This document shows, one piece after another, positions 9,907 through 22,500 of a stretch of DNA of 64,000 nucleotides. A program made the position numbers and the translations under genes. Within the stretch, counting starts at the first letter, position 1. Every line of letters begins with the position of its first letter. Below the pieces are notes generated by a model. It was not told where the DNA came from and did no database searches. It saw only the letters and a list, made by a program, of their open reading frames with translations. This DNA comes from Haematococcus lacustris. Its lineage: Eukaryota > Chlorophyta > Chlorophyceae > Chlamydomonadales > Haematococcaceae. Location of the stretch: the NCBI GenBank assembly GCA_030144725.1, contig JASKMD010000015.1, positions 8,264,005 to 8,328,004 on the forward strand. Reading direction: 5' to 3'.

Positions 9907-12900
9907 ATGTACCGCAACACGCTCGCCAAGAAGCCCATCGGCGATAAGCCCACCGCCAAGAAGGTATAGTAATTCCTGTATCAATACCGCCTGCCTGCCG
10001 CGATGCCTTACCGTGCCAGGCACCTTCATGCTTTCATTAACTCCATGAACTATCGTTACTGCAGATTAAGGCTGCAGCCCCTCGCTCAGCTGACTCTGGG
10101 CACGAGTCCGAGGAATTGCCTTTGGCCCAGCGACCAAGGGAGCAGCCCCTTGAGCCTATTGCCCCTTCTGGTGATGAAGGGGAGGGGGTGGGAGAGGAGG
10201 AGGACCTGGAGGAGGGGGGAGGGGGAGGAGGATGAGGGGGAGGACGAGGAGGAGATGGAGGGGGAGGACGAGGAGGATGAGGAAGAGAAGCAGAAGCAGG
10301 GGCCAGCCAAGAAACGCACGCGCAAAGGGGGGAAGCGGGTCCCTGATGAGTTCAGCAAGCTCCTCCTCAAGCGGGTGAGCATGGTGCTGCGTGCCTCTGC
10401 TGCCTGATTTGCTGTGGTCACGTTGCCTGTGCCTCAATGTCCTTTGCTAACCATGACCCATCGTTGCCATGTGATTTCAGTTCAGGGATCATGCACCCAA
10501 CGCCGACAAGCCCTTCAGCGCGTTGGGCAAATATGAGGTTAGTGTAGGGTTTACACAACAATTGACCATAGCCTCAAGTCATTACTGCCCATGTCACCTT
10601 GGTTATCTATACCCAATGCATCCTTGCAGCAAGATGCCGCCACTCTCTGGGGCAAGTTCGCCCCCAAATACATCCGGCTGTGGAGCCCGCGTTGTGTGGG
10701 CCAGGTGATAGTGCAATGAATGGTGTAGCCATGTGACCAACCTAATTTCCTCTCTGATGTGGATGTTAGTGAATCAGTATTGGTGTGTGTTGTGCAGTAC
10801 ACCATCCCCAACTGTGTACCAGGGGAATACCCCAAACTGGGCAGCAACGCGGTGGAGGCCAGGTGGAATGTCCCCATGCGGGCAATCATCGGCCTCGTTT
10901 GGAAGGAGTTCACCAAGGCCAACCCACCCTACCTGGATTTGCTGAGCTACTGGATGTTGCTGGCGGCATTCAAAAAGTGGGTAGCATGCATCCACCCATC
11001 ATGCACCCATAGCATGCAACCCATTCATTAGTACAGGTCGTCATCAACGGCCTGGTACCCTTGAACGTGTAGGTCATACGATTGGGTCAGACGACCGAGC
11101 ACTCCTAAGCAGCTGGCCCGGGTGCCGCCGACAACTCGTAAAGCAGAGGAGACCCAGAAGACACATGAGGAGTGGGAGTCAAAGTTTGGAGGCCGGTTGT
11201 TGGAAGCCAAGGCAGCAGCGGTGGCTGCTGGTACCCCCGTTCAGCAATGACGATGTGGTACCCACTGAAATGGAGCCATTCCTGCCCTTAGCTGCTCAGC
11301 TGAAAGCAGCCTCAGGTGAGTGGAGACAGGACCCTGTAGGTGTGCAGCAGGACCCTGTGGTGAGGTGCCAGGACCCTGTAGGTGTGCAGCAGGACCCTGT
11401 GGTGAGGTGCCAGGACCCTGTAGGTGTGCAGCAGGACCCTGTGGTGAGGTGCCAGGACCCTGTAGGTGTGCAGCAGGACCCTGTGGTGAGGTGACCAGGA
11501 CCCTGTAGGTGAGGTGCAGCAGGACCCTGTGGTGAGGCCAGAACCCTGTGGGAGCTAACCCATGACATTGCGTGCACCCCTGATCGCAGAGAACTGGAAG
11601 AAACCAGACAAGACGCCAGAAGGCAAGCACCCTGAAGCTGCCAAGGCCTGGAAAGCAATGTCCCACACATTCTATGACCAGTTTGACGAGGTGGCCCTGG
11701 ACCTAGCAAGGTCTATCCCCGGCGGCAGCAACGCAGACCCGGTGAGTATCTCGTTACAATGCTGATAGAGGTACGTGATTTTACATGTTGGCCGAGTATG
11801 TGTGCTTTGCTTGATGCTGGCAGGTGGCGGCGGAGGCGCAGGCCAAGACGCTGCTGTTGGAGGCATGCACCCAGGACCAATCCTGGTGGAAGGCACACTC
11901 CGGCAAATTAAGGCCTGGCTGGCTTGGAAAACTTGAGAGTTCAGCTCTGAAACTTGGTATGTAGGCTGCTGTGACCTAGGGGAGTACAAGACTCTCTCGG
12001 GCCAAAGTGTAATTCTCAGTCGTTGGGGAGTTGCTGGACCAGGTGTGGGGCTGTGACCCTGATTTTGGCTAAGGGAGTTGGCACCGAGTGATCAAAGTAA
12101 GCTTTCATGAAATGTGAGTATGAGCGATTGTAAAGGATGGTTACAGCTGCCCAACTTAGTAGGTGGCATGCAAAAAGTCCCAGCCAGTGATGAGCTATGG
12201 CCCCTTGTAGGTGACCCTGCGGAGGGTCAAGTACCCCTCTTGGCCGAAGTGGGGGTGACTTGACCCTCCGCAGGGTCAGGCGTGACCCTCCGCAGGGTTT
12301 TGTGACCCTCCGCAGGGTCAGACGTGACCCTCCGCAGGGTTTTGTGACCCTCCGCAGGGTCAAGTACTCCTCTTGCCCCAAGGGCGGGTGACCTGACCCT
12401 GCGGAGGGTCAGACGTGACCCTCCGCAGGTTTTTGTGACCCTCCGCAGGGTCACCGTTGCCTCACTTTCCTAGGCATTCCTGACCCTCCGCAGGGTCAAC
12501 TGTGGCTCACGACCTAGGCAATCCTGACCCTGCGGAGGGTCACCTGTGGCTCACGATTTCAGGTCTGAAACTAGGTATGTAGGCTGCTGTAATATTGAGG
12601 AGTACATGTCTCTCTCGGGCCGAAGTGTAAATCTCAGTCGTTGGGGGAGTTGCTGGACCATCATGTTGCATATAAAACATTATGTTGCATGGAGGCTGGC
12701 ATGGAGGTTTCGCAAAGGAACCGCGAAGGAAGCGAAGGAACCGCGAAGGAAATCAGGTTGCCCCGTCAAGCTGGCATTAGCAGCCAGGAGCAGCCAGGAA
12801 CCAAGCTATGCAGCCAACCTTTTCCTGCAGATAACATCGCAGCCAGGCAGCCACTCTCGCTTGACACATCGCAGCCAGGCAGCCACATTGCAGCCACGTT

Positions 12901-15900
12901 CTATAGCGGCCAACCTCCCAGCCAAGTTTGCAGACACGTAGCACAGTACTTCGCAGCCACCCTCGCATGCAGCTAGCGGCCCTCAGGCCTCGCAGACGTA
13001 GCAGCCAGCCTCAAGATCGCAACGCAGTACAACTCAACGCATCGCAATTTATCGCAACGCAACATTTAACGCAACGCAACACCTCGCAGTGCACTGCAAT
13101 GCAACGCATTCGCAACACCTTGCAATAGCACTGACTGACTTACAACATGTCACCCTCTTGCCGCAGGTCCTCCTACACATCCCCTCCCTCCCCCACTTTC
13201 ACCACCACGTCCCACTACAAAGGTACAAGCCAATGAGGATGGAGCATGGAGGTGAGCACGAAGCATGGAGCAAGTGGTGAGTGGCCGCCTTCCGCCCCTC
13301 AGTGGCCCTCATTACTTAGCCTACACAGCCTTGCCAGCTAGCATGTCCTGTGTTTGCTGCAGGTCTAACGGAGTTTGCTGCAGGTCTGAGGGACCTTCCC
13401 TCCCTCCCTCCCTCCCTCCCTCCCTCCCTCCCTCCCTCCCTCCCTCCCTCCCTCCCTCCCTCCCTCCCTCCCTCCCTCCCTCCCTCCCTCCCTCCCTCCC
13501 TCCCTCCCTCCCTCCCTCCCTCCCTCCCTCCCTCCCTCCCTCCCTCCCTCCCTCCCTCCCTCCCTGCCCAGTCACAACTGCACCTGCACCTCCCTGCCCT
13601 GCAGCCATCCCTCCGCACCCTCCCTACGCCTCCCTCCCTCCCCCCCCCCTTTCCCTCCCCCCATACCCCCCACTCCCTCCCCTCAGCCCCCCACCCAACT
13701 CCGTGAGCCCTGGCCCTCCCGTCCCAATCCCTGCCCATGCCCTTGCTCCATGTGCCCTAGCCTGCCCTGTTCTGGTCATGCATGTTTGTGTTCATCAGCT
13801 TGCTAGCAAATGTTTGCGTGCAGATGTCGACAGCTGGTGCATGACAGGTGTAGCAAGGACAGGTTTAAACAAGGAGCCAGCATGGAGTCAGCAAGGCATG
13901 ACATGGAGCAATAGTGTAAGTGGCCAGCCCCTGCACATGAGTGGTCGCCAATGCCCAGCCTAAGTGCAAGGTTGCCTCTTGTTGGCTGCAGGTCTGATGG
14001 TCGAACTACTGCCCATTGCCCCCTTGCCCCTTCCCCCTTCCCTCCCCCGTCTCACCTTGCAGCCTTCCCTCCCCCGTCTCACCTTCCCTACCCCACCTTG
14101 CAGCCCTTGGCGTAGCAGCCTGGAACGGGCAACCTGGAGCGAGCAGCCTGGAGCGGGCAGCCCCCTCCCCTCCTTCAGCCCAGCCCAGCCCAGCCCAGCC
14201 TGGAGCCCAGCCCAGCCTGGAGCCCAGCCCAGCCCGATTAGAGGTGTTTGCCCACAGCAAGCATGGCCCAGCAGCCAGGAGTTGGGTGCTATGGGGCAGT
14301 AACCGCCAGCCCACCCCTTGTTGTTGAAGGTTTGACGGTAACCCTCCTGCCTTTCGGCCCCTTCCTCCTTCCCTCTCCTGTCCCACCACCACCACCACCA
14401 CCTCCCAGTCCGCCACCCCGTCTACTTCCCCCCTCCCTAAAGGCCAGCCTTGGGCGGGCAGCATGGAGCGCACGCAAGTAGTAGCAGCCAGCCTACTCTA
14501 GTCATGCCATGCCCAAGGTGGTGTGGTGGTGTGGTGGTGGTGGTGTTATTGTTGGTGTGGTGTTGTTGTCACTTGTCACCTTATATGAAGGTGTTGCAAG
14601 GCGGTAGTGCATCAATGCATTTGCTTGGCATTTCTGTAGGGAGGTGCCGCGGGGTGATGGTGCATCGAGACATGTGCTAAGGAGTAGCGTAGTGAGGTGT
14701 TGCGGGGTGTTTGGATGTCGAGACATGTGTTTTGCGGAGGTGTGTCGAGGTGTTTCAACGTGATGACATGTACTTTGCTGTATCTTTGCGAGTTGTTGTG
14801 AAGTGTTTGAGCGTGGAGACGTATGTTTGGTAGTGCCTAAGCGAGGTGTTGCGAGTTGTGTTAACGTTGAGACATGTGCAAGTAATGCCTAGGAAATGAG
14901 CCAGCGGTGACCCTCCGCAGGGTCAAAAATGCCTAGGAAATGAGCCAGCTGTGACCCTCCGCAGGGTCAGAAATGCCTAGGAAATGAGCCAGCGGTGACC
15001 CTCCGCAGGGTCAGAAATGCCTAGGAAATGAGCCAGCTGTGACCCTCCGCAGGGTCAGAAATGCCTAGGAAATGAGCCGGCTGTGACCCTCCGCAGGGTC
15101 AGAAATGCCTAGGAAATGAGCCAGCGGTGACCCTCCGCAGGGTCAGAAATGCCTAGGAAATGAGCCGGCTGTGACCCTCCGCAGGGTCAGAAATGCCTAG
15201 GAAATGAGCCGGCTGTGACCCTCCGCAGGGTCAGAAATGCCTAGGAAATGAGCCGGACGGTGACCCTCCGCAGGGTCAGAAATGCCTAGGAAGCGAGCCT
15301 AGCGGTGACCCTCCGCAGGGTCAGGCCTGACCCTGCGGAGGGTCACACTGACCCTGCGGAGAATATGTGCGAACCTGCGGAGGGTACACTAACTATGAAA
15401 CCGCGATTACAGCTCAACCACTTCGAGTTAGACGGAGTTATTGACGGCGATGGGTCGCCCTTGCGATGGGCTATCCGCGGTATACCTCAGCGGAAACTGC
15501 CGTCTCGGCCTTAATTACCCGGAGTGCAAGTAGCTGGCATCTTACGTGCATACCCTACCATGCCCTACCATACCTCATCCCATGCCCTACCTTCCAAGCT
15601 TCATATTGCCACCTTGTTGTGTGCAGTTGACGACCCAGACCCGGCTTGTGGAGTACAAGTCAAAGCTGGTGTTGGACCTGCAGGCTGCCAGCAGTGCAGG
15701 GCAGCAGGCAGGCCCAGCTTCACCCCCTCGCCGAGGGGGCAAGGCAGCTGCCAAGACAGCTCACACCACACCAGCTGCAGCCAAGCGTAAGGCTCTGGGA
15801 GGCGGGGGTGCCAAGAAGAGGCCTGCAGGAGGAGAAGCAGGGGCGGCAGGGGCAGCAGGGGCGGCAGGGGCAGCAGGGGCAGCAGGGGCAGCAGCAGGGG

Positions 15901-16310
15901 CAGCAGGGACAGGGGCAGGGGCAGCAGGGACAGTAGGGGCAGCAGGGACAGCAGGGGCAGCAGGGACAGCAGGGGCGGCAGGGGCAGCAGGGGCGGCAGG
16001 GGCAGCAGGGGCGCCAGGGGCAGCAGCAGGGGCAGCAGCAGGGGCAGGGGCAGGGGTAGGGGCACCAGGGACAGTAGGGGCAGCAGGGACAGCAGGGGCA
16101 GCAGGGACAGCAGGGGCGGCAGGGGCAGCAGGGACAGGGGCAGGGACAGCAGGGACAGCAGGGGCAGAGGCAGGGGCAGGGGCAGGGGCACCCGGCACAG
16201 CAGGAGCAGAGGCAGGGGCAGGGGCAGTGGCAGAGGCAGTGGCAGCAGAAGAAGCAGATGCAGATGCAGCAGTGGCAGCAGCAGCAGCACGCTGTGACTT
16301 GTTTGATTGA
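9907..16310 (+). CDS. T1 accessory gene (TNPA-like by position), interrupted
   Basis: Multi-exon gene of unknown family. Exon 1 reads MYRNTLAKKPIGDKPTAKK. Next comes a strongly acidic exon (10065-10374) ending KKRTRKGGKRVPDEFSKLLLKR, with a one-base frame slip in a G-rich stretch near 10200. Then short exons follow: 10481-10537 (FRDHAPNADKPFSALGKYE), 10630-10705 (DAATLWGKFAPKYIRLW), 10798-10973, about 11105-11250, 11590-11742 and 11823-11892. Element 11896-15526 is inserted 3 nt into the next intron. Coding resumes at about 15628 (LVEYKSKLVLDLQAAS) and ends in a basic then Ala/Gly repeat tail, with a stop at 16310. Two features suggest a DNA-binding partner of the transposase: head-to-head placement with it, and basic/acidic composition. 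That is inference; no known domain was recognised. Confidence 0.5.
11320..11545. repeat. Repeat cluster inside T1 accessory gene intron
   Basis: Tandem units GGACCCTGTAGGTGTGCAGCA alternate with GGACCCTGTGGTGAGGTGCC. These are the same units found in T1's right subterminal array, here in an intron between about 11250 and 11590. Confidence 0.8.
13390..13566. repeat. (TCCC)n microsatellite
   Basis: About 175 bp of uninterrupted CCCT/TCCC repeats, followed by further CT-rich sequence to about 13720. Pro/Ser-Leu frames across it are artefacts. Confidence 0.95.
14905..15385. repeat. 44-bp tandem array with GACCCTCCGCAGGGTC core
   Basis: About ten units, each made of AAATGCCTAGGAAATGAGCC, a short variable link, then the near-palindrome TGACCCTCCGCAGGGTCA. 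This is the right subterminal array of element 11896-15526. Confidence 0.9.
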
Positions 16311-16591
16311 TGAGATGCTAGAGGTTCATGGACAAACCTTGCACAGGGTTTTGATAACCTCGTACAGGGTTAAGCTGACCGTGTGCAAGGTTTCAGTGAC
16401 CTCTGTAAAGTGCACTAGAAGGTGTACACATATACCTGAACGAGGCCTAACACGCGACAAACTGAACACTGGGATAAGGCAAGCTGTGCATATCACCATG
16501 CCCGTGGCTTGCAGTATTATTGATCACATGCCACCAGACTAGAGTTTGAAAGTCCATTGCGGCCACGCGCACGCTATCAGGACTACGCACA
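16311..16591. promoter_or_regulatory. Intergenic spacer with AACCTTGCACAGGGTT palindromes
   Basis: This spacer between the accessory gene stop and the dioxygenase gene start carries imperfect palindromes at 16336-16405 (AACCTTGCACAGGGTT, AACCTCGTACAGGGTT, CCGTGTGCAAGGTTT). Related ones occur in an intron at 25169-25260. They may be regulatory or remnants of other element ends. Confidence 0.45.
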
Positions 16592-19500
16592 ATGGCAGCA
16601 GCAGCAGCAGGCAATGCGGCATTGGAAGAAGTCGCCGTTGACATGATTAACTTCCTGGCGCGATGCGGCCCCCGCAACCAGGTAAATGCAAAAATTAGCC
16701 TAACACGCCACATCGGTAGCACTACACTCATCCACGATGGCTACTTGCATGTAGGATGCGACTGGGCTGGCCAGCATGAATGACCCCTGGCGTGATGTGT
16801 GTTGTGGATTTTGCGTGGCCAACACTGTTGTGCCCTGTGATATGGCCACACAGAGTAACACAGATGCGATAGTGGACAGGTGAGTGCCAATGCACCCCAA
16901 TGCTCATGAGGACGTGCCCAAGTGTGTGCCTTGTTTGCAATACAGGACCTGGGAATTGGTTGCAGCGAAGTACCCCCAACCAGGTTCCCCAAAACTGCTC
17001 AAGTGGAACAAGTACTTCGCCTACTTCAACGACCATTTCAAAGGCATACAAGAAGCCAGTCCCCCTGAGGGGTTCAAGCCGTTCGCTAGCTTGTGGGACA
17101 CATACAAGCGAGGTGATGAGTTAGTTGGCTGACTAGTTGCCAGCAGGCCGTCAAGGTATCCATGCATTCATGTTTCTGTTAACTATCATGTGCAGATGCG
17201 GAGATGAAGAGTCAAGGAGACACAGATTATGTGTACCTCTGTGAAGTGCAGGGAAGAAAGGAGTGTGCTACTTTGGCGGAATTTGTGTTGAGAACAGAGC
17301 CCCCTACCCTTCCCTCACTTGCCCCCACCCCTGTCCCACAGCCAGCCCCAGCAGCAGGTGTGCAGCAGCCCCCTGCCCACATCCCTGCCACCACCCCTGC
17401 TCCACAGCCAGCCCCAGCAGCAGGTGTGCAGCAGCACCCAGCCCCCACCCCTGCCCCACAGGCAGCCCCAGCAGCAGGAGTGCAGCAGACCCCTCCCCTT
17501 CCCTCTCCAGCCCCCACCCCTGCCCCACAGCCAGCCCCAGCAGCAGGAGTGCAGCAGACCCCTCCCCTTCCATCTCCAGCCCCCACCCCTGCCCCACAGA
17601 CTGCCCCAGCAGCAAGTGAGCAGCAGAGCCCTGCCCCCTCCCCTGCCCCACAGGCAGCCCCAGCAGCAGGTGTGCAGCAGCCCCCTGCCCCCTCCCCTGC
17701 CCCTCAGCCAGCCCCAGCAGCAGGTGTGCAGCAGCACCCAGCCCCAACCACTGTCCAACAGCCAGCCTCAGCAGCGGTTGTGCGACAGCCCCCCCGCCAC
17801 ACCAACAGCGGGTGTACGTGGATTGAAGGCCCCCACCACAGGCCTAGGAACTGCCCTGCCTGCAGGTGTGCAGCGGAGCCCTGCCTTCTCACCTGTCCTG
17901 CGGCGTGCAACAGCAGCACGTGGGCAACTCAGCCTTGCCCCCTCCATTCCCCTGTCGCCTACACCAGCAGCAGGAGGGCAGCATCAGCACCATCCGCCAG
18001 TGCAGCACCACCGACAAACACGCAGAGGGCAGTGGGCACAGGTGGGCACCAGCCCCTGGGCGACAGGCACAGCAGCAGGTGGGCAGCAGCACCAGCAGCA
18101 GCAGCAGGACCAGCGACAGGTGACTGAAGAGGAGCAGCAGCAGCCTGGAGGGGAGGGTGCTGGTCCCTCATCATCCAAGAGGCCGAGGCCTGCCGAGGAT
18201 CAGGTAGGATCACAACATTACAGCACGTAGGAGCAAGACAGCATCATAATGCAGTGTGACAGTGGCTCAGATACCCCATTGCTTCATTTGCCATTGCAGG
18301 CCCTCATACAGTCTTTGATTCACAAGGTGGACAACGTGCAGGAAACAGTGAACAGATTGGAGGTGAGACCCAAGCTGCAAAAGAGGCATAACAGCATTTC
18401 CAACTTGTAAACGACCACACTGAATGTAGGATGAGCTGGTGGGCAGAAGGAGGCTCCACGTGTTGGCAAACACAGCCTTGACTGGAAGTGGCCAGTCAGG
18501 AGTGCAGGTGATCAGCTACAAACAGCCTACAACAGGTTTAAACACTCGTGCAAATTAAGGCCTGGCTGGCTTGTAAAACTTGAGAGTTGAGGTCTGAAAT
18601 TTGGTATGTGGGTTGCTGTGACCTAGAGGATGACAAGACTCTCTTGGGCCAAAGTGTAATTCTCACTCGGTGTCGAGTTGCTGGGCCAGGTGTGGGGCTG
18701 TGACCCTGATTTTGGCTAAGGGAGTTGGCACCGTGTGACCAAAGTGACTTTTCATGAAATGTGAGTATGAGAGGTTGTAAAGGGTGGTTACAGCTGCCCA
18801 ACCTAGTAGGTGGCATGCAAAAAGTCCCAGCCAGTGATGAGCTATGGCCCGTGTCCTAGGACCCTGTACAGGTTCCTAGCGTCATCATGGTCGTAGGACC
18901 CTGTACAGGGTCCTGCCGACCCTGTACAGGGTCCTGTGTACCTGATGAGTGTAGATATTTTTTATCATTCCTTGCATCCTTATGTCACTCCTACAATTTA
19001 AGCCCTGCGTTTTTCCCTGCGCGTTGGCCGACCTTGTCCAAATGGGCTGAAACTTGGCACGTTGGTAGCTTGTGATGTAAGGAATCCATCCTAAAAGAAA
19101 TCAGGTCAAAAAAATCAAAGGCTAAGGCTCGGCGGCCCGTGGCGTTCACGCAGGGACGGATGCAGGGATTGAGGGGGGGGCGCAGGGACAAACGCAGGGA
19201 TGGAAGGGGGGGTGCAGGGACGAACGCAGGGATGAGCGCAGGGATGAGCGCAGGGATTATGGGCGCAGGGATGAGCGCAGGGATTAACGCAGGGACGAGC
19301 GCAGGGATTATGGGCGCAGGGATGAGCGCAGGGATAAACGCAGGGACGAGCGCAGGGATGAACGCAGGGACGAGCGCAGGGATTATGGGCGCAGGGACGA
19401 GCGCAGGGATTAACGCAGGGATGAGCGCAGGGATTATGGGCGCAGGGACGAGCGCAGGGATTAACGCAGGGATTATCGCAGGGATTAACGCAGGGATTAA

Positions 19501-22500
19501 CGCAGGGATTAACGCAGGGATTAACGCAGGGATTAACGCAGGGATTATCGCAGGGATTATCGCAGGGATTAACGCAGGGATTAACGCAGGGATTATCGCA
19601 GGGATTATCGCAGGGATTATCGCAGGGATTATCGCAGGGATTATCGCAGGGATTAGCGCAGGGATTATCGCAGGGACGGACGCAGGGCTCGAGTGCAGGG
19701 ACGGACGCAGGGCTCGAGTGCAGGGACGGACGCAGGGACGGATGCAGGGGCAGACGCAGGGATTGTAGGAACGTGCATGATGCTTACAGCAGTGTCTAAC
19801 ACAAGCACAAATAACCTTCTCCGTGTTTGCTACATCCAACTACATACATCACATCCATCTACTGCGATCATTTAGGCTGGAGTCTGGCTGCTGCATGTCA
19901 GCTGGCTCCTGCCTGTAAGCTGGCTGCCACCAAGCTGCTACGGCCTCTTGGCTGCTGATCCTGGCTTGCACCACTGCTCCATTGCCACACCACTGCCAAG
20001 AGGCTGCTGCACCCCTGCACAACAACAACATGCACACAAGGGGACATGTGCACAAGAGCAGACACCTTACTGATGAAGGACGCACCCACGACGTTCATCT
20101 GCAATCAGGCAGGCAACACAGATGTGGTGGAACGTGACGCTATATAGATGAAGCGCGACTGGTGCTGCGTGACTGCTACCACGAAAACGGCGGCTGCACC
20201 GCACTGCGACATCGCACCTGGCATAGTGTACGAGTGCAGTCCGGATCCTGCAAGCCTGCGAGCGTGCAAGCCGGCAAACCTGCAAGCCACGAGGCGGCGA
20301 GACACATCGCACATCGCTCAATTGCCAGCCGAAGCCACTTACCACCACTAGCGTGCAACGGGCCCTCCTCTGTGGCAGCCACCAGCCAGGCCTTGCCAGT
20401 TTCTCGTCGCCTGATCCCGCTTGGGGAAGCTATATGTGTGCTGCCTTGTATCCTAAGGGATGAACGATGCCGCCGTTAGAACTGCTCTACAACACGCAAA
20501 CTTCGTCACTCGCAAGCTTCGCGATTCACTAACTTTTAAAGTTCACTAACCAAGATAGCGCTTATCCTGACTGTGCTAGGCCTTGCAGGATAAGCGCTAT
20601 CTTGGTTAGTGAACTTTCAAAGTTAGTGAATCGCGAAGCTTGCGAGTGACGAAGTTTGCATCCTTATGTGATAGAACCCTGTTAGGATTACTACATAGCT
20701 TGTTGTTGGTCCTGTTGACCCCGTTTGGGTGCTTTTGACCATGTGTGCCTGGACCCTGTACAGGGTCCTACGATGAGTGTCTTTCTACACAGGGTCCTGG
20801 TACCACACCACAGGGTTCTGCCTCACAGGGTCCTGGCACCACACCACAGGGTTCTGGCCCACAGGGTCCTGGCACCACACCACAGGGTCCTGGCACCACA
20901 CCTCAAGGTCTTGGCCTACAGGGTCCTGGCACCTCACCACAGGGTCCTGGCACCTCACCACAGGGTCCTGGCCCACAGGGTCCTGGCACCTCACCACAGG
21001 GTCCTGGCACCACAGGGTCCTGGAACCTCACCACAGGGTCCTGGCCCACAGGGTCCTGGCACCTCACCACAGGGTCCAGACACCACAGGGTCCTGGCACC
21101 TCACCACAGGGTCCTGGCACCTCACCACAGGGTCCTGGCACCTCACCACAGGGTCCTGGCACCACAGGGTCCTGGCACCTCACCACAGGGTCCTGGCACC
21201 TCACCACAGGGTCCTGGCCCACAGGGTCCTGGCACCTCACCACAGGGTCCTGGCCCACAGGGTCCTGGCACCTCACCACAGGGTCCTGGCACCTCACCAC
21301 AGGGTCCAGACACCACAGGGTCCTGGCACCTCACCACAGGGTCCTGGCACCTCACCACAGGGTCCTGGCACCTCACCACAGGGTCCTGGCACCACAGGGT
21401 CCTGGCACCTCACCACAGGGTCCTGGCACCTCACCACAGGGTCCTGGCACCTCACCACAGGGTCCTGGCACCTCACCACAGGGTCCTGGCACCTCACCAC
21501 AGGGTCCTGGCCCACAGGGTCCTGGCACCTCACCACAGGGTCCTGCTTCACTGACCCTCCACATATATTGAAGTCATCATTAGTGTTATTGCTTCATTCA
21601 ATTATGCGTGCTACAACTGCAACCAAAACTGTAACACGGTATGCCCGGTATGGGTATAAGGTAACAAAATAATCCGGCTGCATGGAGGCTTGCATCAAGT
21701 TCACGCAAAGGAAGTGCGAAGGAAGCAAAGGAATCACGCAGGAATGCAGACTGTCCCGCCAAGCCGGCGTTAGCAGCCAGGGGCGGCCAGAAGCAGCCCA
21801 GGACAGGACATCGTCGCCAAAAGGGTAGCTACGAGCCAGCAGCATCTCTCACCACCAGGTGCGCTGATGTGATGTGCATGATGCGCTAGCCACGAACACT
21901 AGCCACTAGCCATCGCCACCCACTAGCCACTAGCCATCGCGTTTAGCCACAAAAGGTAGCGGACAACAACACAGGCGGACACAACGCAGCCATCAACAGC
22001 CAGGAGCGGAGAAGGATTAGAGGTTGCAGCCAGGAACAGCCAGGAGAAACGGGCATATCGTAGCCGAGCCAGCCAGCCATGCGCCCAGGTTGAGCGAAAG
22101 GGCCAAGAAATGGCGTGATCGCCAGGGAAATGTGCGACGTGAGGGAAAGGTCATAGCGAAGATCATCGACATTCTCATGTGGCTCGGGTTGCTTGCAGGT
22201 GAGTGCCAAGAACTCAAGATAAAAACAAAAAGGAACAGCTAAGAGGTGTACTTAGTGCTTCCTCACCCTCACCATTACCATGACAATGAAGACCCTACTG
22301 CTATGCCAAGTGAGTGCCTTCGTCATGCAACACATGACTACCAGCTTGCCACGATGTTATGCCAGCCTCAACGTAAGCACGTCCCTTGCTTGCTGCAGGT
22401 CTGATGCCTACACTCCTGCCCTTGCCTACCCTGTGCCACCACCACCACCATCACCTTGCCGTCTGGAACCACCCCCTCCACCTCCCCCTCTCCCGCCCTC

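Larger units (their letters stand above)
11896..15526. mobile_element. Non-autonomous CACTC element in accessory-gene intron
   Basis: The left end CACTCCGG...TTAAGGCC begins at 11896 and the right end is GAGTG at 15526, with the same plan inverted. The flanks are CA on both sides. The left 300 bp are homologous to T1's type b end. The right 120 bp resemble type a. The subterminal units are GACCCTCCGCAGGGTC and its complement-like form GACCCTGCGGAGGGTC (12205-12545 and 14905-15385), replacing the TGTACA centre of T1 with a CCGC/GCGG centre. No transposase is present. Inside are CT-rich and CAGCCAG-rich sequences shared with element 18543-25168. A partial direct copy of the b end lies at about 12555-12660. 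Confidence 0.85.

Noticed and set aside
15601..16290. Leu/Pro-rich minus-strand frame opposite the accessory gene tail
   Set aside because: Complement of the GCAGGG repeat encoding the Ala/Gly tail; the plus-strand frame continues a spliced gene.
19139..19768. INAG / IPAL repeat proteins in the foldback elements
   Set aside because: The 12-bp unit keeps both strands open; composition follows the repeat.
18972..20669. LINE or SINE insertion, because of the 14-bp direct repeats
   Set aside because: The left end is the CACTC terminus of a foldback element with a complete relative at 40342; no poly-A or reverse transcriptase is present.
20725..21672. Three overlapping ~300-codon frames in the TGSWHLT repeat
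   Set aside because: All derive from the CACAGGGTCCTGGCACC unit, and equivalents exist in all three frames. No unique sequence supports a gene.
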